From assembly GCA_001969505.1 (NCBI GenBank), contig LSSK01001117.1:1-14401 (forward strand): DNA of 14,401 bases. The letters run 5' to 3'. Position 1 is the first letter of the stretch. The number at the start of each line of letters is the position of its first letter. The notes under the pieces are model-generated. The model had not been told where the DNA came from, searched no databases, and saw only the letters and a list, made by a program, of their open reading frames with translations. This stretch comes from Zancudomyces culisetae (Eukaryota; Kickxellomycota; Harpellomycetes; Harpellales; Legeriomycetaceae). The position numbers and the translations under genes were made by a program. This document shows, in pieces, positions 1 to 7,088 of this stretch.

Positions 1-140
1 TGGAATATGCGGTACGATAAGAATTGAACTAATATAATGATAAAAATAATGATAATGATTTTGACAAAATGGCCTTGACTCTGTTTATTCAAAGTGAAAT
101 CTCCTTTGTGCTATTCCATTCGTCCTGATATAGACGTGCT

Positions 141-296
141 TTACATTATAGATGACTTTTTTATGTTTTGGCGCTGGTTGAACTTGAAGGGTCTTTTTGT
201 ACTCATTCTCTTTTCGTGATCTAAATAATATTGAGCTTCTTTAAAGAATCGCAAAGCTTTTGCTAAAATTCGACCAATCGAGGCTACAATGGTCAT
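141..296 (-). CDS. Unrecognised 51-aa ORF or first coding exon
   Basis: An ATG at 296 opens 51 codons ending in TAA at 141-143, and an in-frame stop sits immediately before the ATG, so the 5' limit is fixed. The peptide starts MTIVASIGRILAKALRFF, which looks like an amphipathic, basic N-terminus, and continues into a Lys/Arg/Gln-rich tail. I do not recognise the family. The last sense bases can be read as AT followed by GTAAAG, the same donor used in GTR2 intron 4. The ORF could therefore be the first exon of a minus-strand gene running off the left edge; a candidate acceptor (ATATTAG) lies near position 35. It would be transcribed divergently from the gene at 621. It may also be chance. Confidence 0.3.
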   Translation of the reverse strand: MTIVASIGRILAKALRFFKEAQYYLDHEKRMSTKRPFKFNQRQNIKKSSIM

Positions 297-620
297 TTAT
301 ACTGTATTATTGACATTTAAATCAAAAATGTACCTTGGAAAAAATATAAAAAAAAGTACAAGTACAAGTCCAAGTCCAGAGTAAATTAATTTATTAATAT
401 TAAACAGAAAAAAAAAACTTTTCAAAGCTATATTTACAAAAAAAATTTGAACTTTTAAAAAGTGAAAAAAGAAAGAAATAAAACATCAAAAAAAGAAAAA
501 GAGAAAGAAAAATAAAGAGAAAAACAAGAAAGAAATAAACGACAAGGGATTAATAACTGAAATATACACGAAAAAGAGAGAGTATAAGAGAGATAAAAAA
601 AAAACATAAAGATATTACAA
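297..620. promoter_or_regulatory. Intergenic leader region upstream of the RBM26/27-like gene
   Basis: No gene is seen here. A TATAAA lies at 345-350, followed by a short direct repeat (AAGTAC twice, AAGTCC twice) at about 355-378. From about 455 to the ATG at 621 the plus strand is almost entirely A and G, with runs of GAAAAAG type. Such a purine-only leader suits a long unstructured 5' UTR and a nucleosome-poor promoter. The promoter role is inferred from position only. Confidence 0.4.
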
Positions 621-2768
621 ATGGGTTTGATTGGGGAAAAACAAGTAGCTAGATTGAAGGAACAACTGTCTAAGCAACTTGGAGAAATAAGTGATGCGGA
701 TCCGGATATTCTAGCCGAGTACATTATAGTGTTGTTACAACATGATAAAAGTGAAAAGGAGATACACCGGATTTGTATGGCGGATCTAAAGGATTTCTTG
801 GGTGAAAATACAGAAAAGTTTGTGGGTCGGTTATTTGAAGATTTGAAAAAACTAGAAAAAGAAAGGGAAAAAGAAAAGAGTTACTCCAATAGTGGTAAAC
901 GAAAAGGCGAGTATCATGGTGGTGAAGAGTATAGGAAAAGCAAGTATTCAAGACAAACAAGTACAAGTAGAAGTAGGGAGCGTAGAGGTTATAATAAAAG
1001 TAGGAGTAGAAGTAGAAGTAGGAGTAGAAGTAGAAGTAGGGGTAAAGGAGGAAGAGATACAAGAAGAAAAAAGGGTAACCAAGAAGAAGGAACTGAAGAA
1101 TACGATCCAGAAAAGGTAGAATTTGGAGAAAAAGATGCGGATGGAAATTGGGAAATGACACAAGCTGGACAGGAAGTGTATAACAACGATAAGGATAATG
1201 AAGGCGTGAGAGTTGGAGGACAAATGGTTCCAGGGATGATGGGGGTAGGCATGCCGGGCTCGATGCCACTTGGAATGGGAATGGGAATGGGGATAGGAAT
1301 GAATATGCCAATGGGGCCAGGGACGTTTCCAGGACAAGTACAGGGACAAGCACAAGGAGGAGCTAGTGGTGGGATGATTAGACCAGGAATGGTGCCAATG
1401 GGTATGGGTATAGGTATGAATATGGGAGGACTGAATGGAATGGGAATGAGGCCAAAGGGTAGAGCAGGAATGCCACTACAAATGCCTATGCAAATGCCTA
1501 TGCCTATTTCTATGCCAATGTCTATGCCAATGTCGATGCAAATGCCAGTGCGAATGCCACTTCAAATGCCTTTACAGAGACCAGTAGGACGACCAATGGG
1601 AGGAAATATGGGAGGTAGTATTGGAGGCAATATGGGAGCAAAGCCAGCAATGATGAAAAGAGGATTTAATAGTGGAGGTAATCGAAATGTTGAAGGGAAA
1701 AAATACTACATTGACAACATTCCACAAGAAAAGTTGAATAAAGAGGCGATAGAAGAGTATTTTAAAAAATACGGAGAAATAGAGAATATAGAGATTTTGG
1801 GAGGATCGAGAAAGGGGAATAGAATGGGAGCAGTGATAGAGTTTAAAGAGGTGGCGAGTGGAATACAGGCATATCAAAGTAGCGAGGCGATAATGGGTAA
1901 TCGATTTATTGGTATAAAACGATATCGAGAAAGAGAGAGAGAGTATGGTAGTGGTAGTGGTAGTGGTAGTGGTTTTGGTGTTGGTATTAACAATAATCCA
2001 CGAATTAGAAACAATGTAAATATGATGAATAATCAAGCAGAGTATAATAATAATAATATTAATGTTAATGAAAGAGAAAAGGAAAAGGAAAAGGAAAAGG
2101 AAAAGATTGAAGATGAAAATGAAAATGAAAATGAGGGAAAAAAAGATGAACTAGCTAAATTGGCAAGAACAAATTATATATTAAACCAAACAAAAAAATT
2201 GGAGGCGATAAAGGAAAGACAGAGTAAGATGGAAGCAATGATTGGGAGACAGAGAGAGATAATAGGACGATTGGAACAGTTAACAAAACAACAAAGTAAT
2301 ACTAATACTAATACTAATACTAATACTAATGCTAATGCTAATGCTAATGCTAATAGTAGTGGAAAAGTATTGATAGATTTACAAGAAAATGAAAAAAGAG
2401 AGATAGAAAAGTTAGAGTTAAAAATTGAATTGAAAAAGATTCAAATGGAAATGAAAAAGGGTAGCAATGTAAATAGTAGTAGTGTTGGTGGAATTGATAA
2501 CCGAAGTAAAAAAATACTGGTTCGTAAAACAACACAGGAACCAAATAGTAAAATGATGAAATTAAAGATTGAGTATCAAATGATGGAATATGGAATTATA
2601 AAGCAAGTCCAAGAAATGAATAATGGAATGGTTGAGATTGAGTATGAGAATAGATGGGAAGTTGAAAAAGCATATAAAGCAATTATGACAACAAAACAAG
2701 GACAAGGACAAGGACAAGGACAAGGACAGAATGATAATAGTGAATTAGAAGTAGTAAAATTTGAATGA
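621..2768 (+). CDS. rmn1: RBM26/27 (Rmn1)-like PWI/RRM RNA-binding protein
   Basis: Single-exon ORF of 715 aa. Residues 1-85 form a PWI-like helical bundle (ADPDILAEYIIVLLQHD, then KDFLGENTEKFV). An RS-rich stretch lies at about 112-146, a Gly/Met/Pro-rich region at about 195-345, an RRM at about 361-440 (YYIDNIP as RNP2, GAVIEF as RNP1), a Gly-Ser run, a Lys/Glu run, and a coiled coil at about 520-590. A second, degenerate RRM-like fold lies near 640-695. This order matches human RBM26/27 and S. pombe Rmn1, nuclear proteins that link RNA surveillance and the exosome (MTREC/PAXT pathway). The CCCH zinc finger of the animal proteins is absent: I see only one cysteine, near residue 52. Several low-complexity tracts are hexanucleotide microsatellites at DNA level. 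The start is the first ATG after a purine-only leader. Family assignment is good; the exact orthologue name is inferred. Confidence 0.72.
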   Translation: MGLIGEKQVARLKEQLSKQLGEISDADPDILAEYIIVLLQHDKSEKEIHRICMADLKDFLGENTEKFVGRLFEDLKKLEKEREKEKSYSNSGKRKGEYHGGEEYRKSKYSRQTSTSRSRERRGYNKSRSRSRSRSRSRSRGKGGRDTRRKKGNQEEGTEEYDPEKVEFGEKDADGNWEMTQAGQEVYNNDKDNEGVRVGGQMVPGMMGVGMPGSMPLGMGMGMGIGMNMPMGPGTFPGQVQGQAQGGASGGMIRPGMVPMGMGIGMNMGGLNGMGMRPKGRAGMPLQMPMQMPMPISMPMSMPMSMQMPVRMPLQMPLQRPVGRPMGGNMGGSIGGNMGAKPAMMKRGFNSGGNRNVEGKKYYIDNIPQEKLNKEAIEEYFKKYGEIENIEILGGSRKGNRMGAVIEFKEVASGIQAYQSSEAIMGNRFIGIKRYREREREYGSGSGSGSGFGVGINNNPRIRNNVNMMNNQAEYNNNNINVNEREKEKEKEKEKIEDENENENEGKKDELAKLARTNYILNQTKKLEAIKERQSKMEAMIGRQREIIGRLEQLTKQQSNTNTNTNTNTNANANANANSSGKVLIDLQENEKREIEKLELKIELKKIQMEMKKGSNVNSSSVGGIDNRSKKILVRKTTQEPNSKMMKLKIEYQMMEYGIIKQVQEMNNGMVEIEYENRWEVEKAYKAIMTTKQGQGQGQGQGQNDNSELEVVKFE
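1468..1580 (+). repeat. Met-Pro coding hexamer-like repeat
   Basis: Tandem near-repeats of ATGCC(N) and ATG(C/T)CN triplets encode alternating Met-Pro/Gln/Ser residues inside the RBM26/27-like protein. The repeat is imperfect, and every unit preserves frame. Confidence 0.8.
2297..2355 (+). repeat. AATACT / AATGCT hexanucleotide array (Asn-Thr, Asn-Ala)
   Basis: About five AATACT units are followed by about five AATGCT units, encoding (NT)n then (NA)n. The single-base switch shared by all the downstream units suggests local expansion after one mutation. It lies between the coiled coil and the C-terminal domain of the RBM26/27-like protein. Confidence 0.85.
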
Positions 2769-2866
2769 ATAAAGTATATTAGATTAGATTGTTTTATAAG
2801 ATTTGGAATATAAAAAAAAAAAAAAGATTTGGATAAAAAAAGAGTAAATAATTAATTAAATAAATA

Positions 2867-2901
2867 TTTGATTTGATTTGATTTGATTTGATTTGATTTG
2901 A
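2867..2901. repeat. (TTTGA)7 pentanucleotide array beside the NOG1 stop codon
   Basis: Seven perfect copies of TTTGA end exactly one base before the NOG1 stop codon (2902-2904). On the NOG1 mRNA the 3' UTR therefore opens with seven TCAAA units. The array lies in the 133-nt convergent gap between the RBM26/27-like gene and NOG1, which also has an A run near 2812-2825. Confidence 0.95.
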
Positions 2902-4899
2902 TTAACGATAATCAGTAGAACCATTCTTTCTCTTTCCACTATACAAATGCTTGGGACGTTTGACTTGGATTTGTCTATCAGCTTCACCACGTCTAGCATC
3001 AAGGTTGAATCTACGTTCAGTAAGGAATTTCTTTTTGTTGGCATCCGACAACATACTGCTATCTCTAAGACCCAAAGTTGAACGATCACGGCGTTGAGAT
3101 TGGCCAGAGACAGACATTGAGGCACCCAATAAACGTTTTCCATTTTTGTTTATATTGACAGACTCGACATCCATAGAATCAGCATTTTTATCGTCTTGGG
3201 ATTTGTTGGCATTAGCACCAGAATTAACACCAGCAATTTTTCTGGCTTTGGCTAAAGCATTGAATTTGGGTTTTAGTCTGTTTTGTTGAATAATAATTTG
3301 TTTTTGTTTACGGATCTTTGAAGCCAATTGGGCCAATTTGCGTCTATCTTCATGAGCCTTTTGCTCCTCCTCATCCGAAAATTCACTCTTTTCTTCATCA
3401 TAAATTCCCTCTGCCTCGTATTGTTCTTCCTCCAATTCCAACTGTGCCAATTTGTATTCAATCTCTGGATCAATGAAGTCTGCAATATTCTTTCCATCCA
3501 TAATTTCTGGAATGACATCATATTTCCATTCCTCATCCTCCAGTTTGTAGTGTTTCTTCAAATCTACATTGTATACTCCTGCTCCTCCATTAAGTACCTC
3601 AAGATCTTTCTCCAATATTCTCTTTGTTTCTTCCTCTTGCATGTACTCTTCTCCCTCACCTTCTTTTCTTTCTTGTTCAATCTTCATCTTGGTACGTGCT
3701 GCTATTACCTTTTCTGGAATATTTGGCATTCTAACCACATCGTCTCTTTGTTTAGGTTCTGACAAATTAATCTTATTAAGAATATTGTTGCTACCACTAG
3801 CGTCTCCTCCTGCTGCTGCTGCTGAACTAATGCTGCGAAGTTTGTTTTCTACTCGGTATGCCAACAACATCTCACACGCCAAATTTCTTGTTTCCATTAC
3901 CCCTTCATCAAGGAATGTACTCATCTTTGATAACTTGAGTTTTCCATTGCTTGCTGCCAATAATCCCTCAATCTTTTCCCGGAATTTCTCATCCTCTACA
4001 TCTTCCAACTGCTTCAAATCACTCTTTGTCATCACCAGTACCGTTGGTCGATTGCCAAACAATGGCTGGATCGATTCAAACAACCCAATCTGCTCTGCAA
4101 GACTATATCCACACTGCTCCGACAAATCCATAAAAAACAACACACATGCTCGCAAATGTGCTAGTGCTGTAATACTCTGCATCTCAATTGTGTTGCGCTC
4201 CTCCAATGGATGGTCCAAGATCCCTGGTGTGTCAATCACCTGCCATCTCAAGTATTTGTAGTCCATATGTCCCACAAACAACGACTTGGTTGTAAATGCG
4301 TATGGCTGAACCTCCACCTCTGCTCTTGTCACCTTGTTCATAAAACTGGATTTGCCCACATTTGGGTATCCACACACCAACAATGTTCTTGACCCCGTAT
4401 CTATACTTGGCAATCTTCCCAAATGCTGTCTCACTTGCTCCAAGTACCCCAAACTGTCCTTCTGCCTACTCATTATTGTTGCCATACGTCCCAACGCCGC
4501 TCGCTTCAGCAACTTGCATCTGTATAACGAATCTCCAAACTTCAACAACCTAACATAGTCCCTAGCGACCTTGTTAATCAACTGTCTCGCCGTGTTGATT
4601 TGTCCCAACGCCAACTTGTAATGGTCCTTGTCATACAACACATTCAGCAAATCCCCATAAAACGGATGGATGTTGTCCAATTGTGGAAAATCCGTAATTA
4701 TCTGTCCCAGTTTCTCTTCAAACGTATCTTGTGTATACTTGACCTTTCTCATATAAAACTTTCGAATTCTTCCAATATTGTACCCCGGATGCACTACTGT
4801 TGGTGTCTTTCTCTGTGTCTTTGACAACACAATATCAACAAATTCCTTGCTAGTTGGAACCGTTTGGATCCTCTTAAAGTTATATTGTACCTGTGTCAT
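2902..4899 (-). CDS. NOG1: Nucleolar GTP-binding protein Nog1
   Basis: Single-exon ORF of 665 aa, close to the 647 aa of S. cerevisiae Nog1. Nog1 is a nucleolar GTPase of pre-60S particles, needed for late 27S/7S rRNA processing and export. The N-terminal helical domain (1-165) begins MTQVQYNFKRIQTVP, the typical Nog1 start. The G domain shows G1 GYPNVGKSS (177-185), G3 DTPG (223-226) and G4 TKSD (291-294). The C-terminal half is charged and ends KRPKHLYSGKRK, then GSTDYR, the conserved Nog1 tail. A short Ala-rich linker near 358-366 is probably lineage-specific. It is transcribed toward the RBM26/27-like gene, and the two stop codons are 133 nt apart. The 822-nt region behind its start holds poly(dA:dT) tracts. 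Identification is secure. Confidence 0.97.
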   Translation of the reverse strand: MTQVQYNFKRIQTVPTSKEFVDIVLSKTQRKTPTVVHPGYNIGRIRKFYMRKVKYTQDTFEEKLGQIITDFPQLDNIHPFYGDLLNVLYDKDHYKLALGQINTARQLINKVARDYVRLLKFGDSLYRCKLLKRAALGRMATIMSRQKDSLGYLEQVRQHLGRLPSIDTGSRTLLVCGYPNVGKSSFMNKVTRAEVEVQPYAFTTKSLFVGHMDYKYLRWQVIDTPGILDHPLEERNTIEMQSITALAHLRACVLFFMDLSEQCGYSLAEQIGLFESIQPLFGNRPTVLVMTKSDLKQLEDVEDEKFREKIEGLLAASNGKLKLSKMSTFLDEGVMETRNLACEMLLAYRVENKLRSISSAAAAGGDASGSNNILNKINLSEPKQRDDVVRMPNIPEKVIAARTKMKIEQERKEGEGEEYMQEEETKRILEKDLEVLNGGAGVYNVDLKKHYKLEDEEWKYDVIPEIMDGKNIADFIDPEIEYKLAQLELEEEQYEAEGIYDEEKSEFSDEEEQKAHEDRRKLAQLASKIRKQKQIIIQQNRLKPKFNALAKARKIAGVNSGANANKSQDDKNADSMDVESVNINKNGKRLLGASMSVSGQSQRRDRSTLGLRDSSMLSDANKKKFLTERRFNLDARRGEADRQIQVKRPKHLYSGKRKNGSTDYR

Positions 4900-5119
4900 T
4901 TTTTATTTTTTACCTATTCTTTTTTATTTTTTTACTCTCTTTTCTTTTATTTCTATGGTTTATATATTCTCCTCCCGTTTGTTTAGACTCTATATTTGTA
5001 TACCTCTTATCCAATTCCAAAATCGTCTTTTCAAAACCTTAATAGAATATACGAGAATATAATGACAAGTTGGCTTTTCTCTTGTTTTTTTTACTTTTCT
5101 TTTCTATGTTTCCCTTTTG

Positions 5120-5143
5120 AAAAAAAAAAAAAATTTTTTTTTT
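5120..5143. repeat. A14-T10 palindromic tract
   Basis: A run of 14 A (5120-5133) is followed directly by 10 T (5134-5143), a self-complementary A-tract/T-tract junction. It lies about 220 nt upstream of the NOG1 ATG. Confidence 0.95.
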
Positions 5144-5251
5144 CGATTTCTCGCTTCTTTTTTTTTTTTTTCTTTTACCAAAGTATATTGTTATATTAGC
5201 TACATTAATTACTTGATTCACTTAATTTGCTTCATTTTCAATCAACCTACT

Positions 5252-5276
5252 AAAAAAAAAAAAAAAATTTTTTTTT
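5252..5276. repeat. A16-T9 palindromic tract
   Basis: A run of 16 A (5252-5267) is followed directly by 9 T (5268-5276). It is the second copy of the same arrangement, 132 nt from the first. Confidence 0.95.
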
Positions 5277-5721
5277 CTTTCTTTACTATGGAATTTTGTT
5301 TTGGTAAAATTTGCTGCTAATTTACTCATCCTCTTTGCAGAAATCAAAAAATAAACAACCTATAACCTTATTTGCTATCCGAATAAAATACCATTCAATA
5401 TTTACTCCTTGTGTCATTTAATCACTTTAATAATACTCTTTCTCTCCCCTTTATTTTTTCTTGATCCTAGATATATTCAAAATTTCAGTAATAACCTCCC
5501 CCACCCTCATCATCACTTTCTACATCTCTCTCTCTCTCTCCCTTCCTTTATTTTTTTCTTGTTTGATTTCCTTGAATTCATTCTATAATCTCTGCTAAAA
5601 TATCCCTCTAAAACTACAACTGCAATCACAACTACATCTAGAACCACATCTCGTTTCACCCATCACCATCACCATCACTATTAGTATGCTACATCCTGAC
5701 TTTATTCTTCATTTATCAGCT

Positions 5722-6559
5722 TTAATAAACCGGTTTATTATATTCAATTTTTTCTATTGTAACTTCATTATCAACCAACTTATACAAATACACCACAACC
5801 TGCCTATCTTTTTTCTGTTCCATTTCATCTCGGGGCTCGCTTATATCCATCAACACAAAACTTGGTACTTCGCATTCTGGAAGTGCTCCTGTTGCGCTGC
5901 CTGGATTAATAAACAACATTCCCCCATCCTCAAACACCTGACTCTTTCCACTACTGGTTCCATATATCAAAATATCTACTCCCATAAACGTCGCTACATT
6001 GTTTAGTTTTTCCAAATCAGCCCCGCTATTCGGTGTTATTTGGTTTATTACACCAATGTTTATTCCCTCAACAAAATTCACAAGTACTTTGTTGTCCTTC
6101 GGACTCTTGCCCTTGTTTGTATTCATGTGTCCTTCTTTCTCTTCTCCGTGCATTACTTTTTCTATCACTGCAGCTTGGTCGTATTCTCCTCTGACCATTT
6201 CAATGTCTGGGCTTATAGCTCTCAGGTATTCCAAAGTTGTTGCATCTGTCAAGTTTCCTGTACATATCGTCTTTTGGATTTTCCCTGGGACCTATTGTTT
6301 TATCATATCACCTTGTTTGTTTATTACTTTTAAAAATAAAATGAAAAGAAATGAAAAAAAGAAGAGTATAGACTTACTAGTAATCTACGGAACTTTGCCG
6401 GTAAATCAATCGCCCTCTCAGGAATATGCAATTCTCCAATTACTAGTACCAGCTATTATTTAAAGACATTTATTAGTTTGTTGTTTCCATCCTCTTTTCC
6501 AACTCATGAAAATTTATGTCAATCTTAAAAAACCATTGTCTGTTTACTAGACTCACCAT
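5722..6559 (-). CDS. VPS29: Retromer subunit Vps29 (three exons)
   Basis: Exons on the minus strand are 6559-6557 (ATG only), 6452-6378 and 6291-5722, giving 215 aa. The joined N-terminus reads M|LVLVIGELHIPERAIDLPAK..., then LL|VPGKIQKTICTGNL, matching Vps29 residue by residue. Vps29 is the metallophosphoesterase-fold scaffold of the retromer, which with Vps35 and Vps26 recycles cargo from endosome to Golgi. The C-terminal blocks FINPGSATGALPE and VPSFVLMDI are typical. The metal-site motifs are degenerate: GDLH is GELH, HGHQ is replaced by NQIT, and GHTH is replaced by GTSS. A catalytic role is therefore unlikely. A polar insert (GEEKEGHMNTNKGK and on) lies near residues 85-100. The gene shares a 529-nt divergent upstream region with RAD9. 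Confidence in the family is very high; splice sites are inferred from frame and motif. Confidence 0.95.
6292..6377 (-). other. VPS29: VPS29 intron 2
   Basis: 86 nt, phase 0. The donor is GTAAGT and the acceptor is ACAATAG. Removal joins KFRRLL to VPGKIQ, the uninterrupted sequence seen in Vps29 homologues. No clean TACTAAC is seen; a GTAATAAAC lies near the expected branch position. Confidence 0.9.
6453..6556 (-). other. VPS29: VPS29 intron 1 (after the start codon)
   Basis: 104 nt, phase 0. The donor is GTGAGT directly after the ATG, a branch-like AACTAATAA lies near 6474-6482, and the acceptor is ATAATAG. It is required because the codon before the conserved LVLVIGELHIP is an in-frame TAG and no other ATG is in frame. 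Confidence 0.88.
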
Positions 6560-7088
6560 TTTTGTTACTTTGGCAGTTTGTTGCTTTTTAAATATTGATG
6601 TATGCTCAATTTGTATTGTACTTGTATTGCTATATTGCTCTTTTTGTTGTACTTTTGTTTTGTTTTGTCTTTTTTTTTGCTCTCCGTGTATAAAAATGTA
6701 AATGTGTTTTTTTTAGGTAAAAGAAATAGACTAGCAAATGAACTGACGAGGTTACTTTATGTTTTACTCATTATATACACCCATTTGCTTCCTCTCCAAC
6801 ACTCTCCTCTCGCAAAAAGTAATGGATTTTTGCTTCCTTTATTTACAATTATTGAAGTTATGGTTCTGGTATTAGTTCTGGGTATAATTAGATCAAATAA
6901 ATGTAACTTGGTCTAAATTATATCCTTGATTGAAAATACAAAATATTAAATATTAAATGTTAAATATATATATATTTGTAAACTTGTGAAATTAAAAAAA
7001 AAGTCTGATTGTATTATTGGAATTAGACAAGTGCCATAAATATATAGTCTTAGGGGGGGAAGAGAAAGTTACACAACTTTTTATAAAC
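6560..7088. promoter_or_regulatory. Divergent VPS29/RAD9 upstream region
   Basis: These 529 nt separate two divergent start codons (6559 minus, 7089 plus). I see no supported gene. A TATAAAAA lies at 6689-6696, and a G7-run (GGGGGGG) is near 7053-7060. Repeated TATTAAATATTAAATG and an (AT)n stretch lie near 6945-6975. No MluI-type (ACGCGT) cell-cycle box was noticed. Promoter function is inferred from position. Confidence 0.45.

Larger units (their letters stand above)
4900..5721 (-). promoter_or_regulatory. NOG1 upstream region / VPS29 3' flank, A/T-tract rich
   Basis: No convincing gene, tRNA or snoRNA is seen in these 822 nt. The stretch is strongly pyrimidine-biased on the plus strand. 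It contains two A-tract/T-tract palindromes (5120-5143 and 5252-5276), a T run near 5158-5170, a TC repeat near 5525-5541 and three CATCAC units at 5661-5678. Poly(dA:dT) of this type disfavours nucleosomes and is common in strong ribosome-biogenesis promoters, so it is the likely NOG1 promoter by position. VPS29 transcription must end within its right part. Confidence 0.5.

Noticed and set aside
724-1353. Long minus-strand ORF (209 codons) opposite the RBM26/27-like gene
   Set aside because: It is the antisense image of a purine-rich, repeat-rich coding strand, with Phe/Leu/Tyr/Ser runs and no recognisable domain.
3328-4261. Two plus-strand ORFs of 144 and 230 codons inside NOG1
   Set aside because: They overlap a certain NOG1 coding region on the other strand, and their sequence is that of a complement, not a protein family.
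4900-5720. tRNA or C/D snoRNA in the long gap upstream of NOG1
   Set aside because: I found no cloverleaf, A/B box pair or convincing C and D boxes; the region is low-complexity pyrimidine and A/T runs.
5686-6463. Plus-strand ORFs of 106 and 154 codons over VPS29
   Set aside because: The minus strand encodes a residue-by-residue Vps29; the plus ORFs are shadows crossing both exons and introns.
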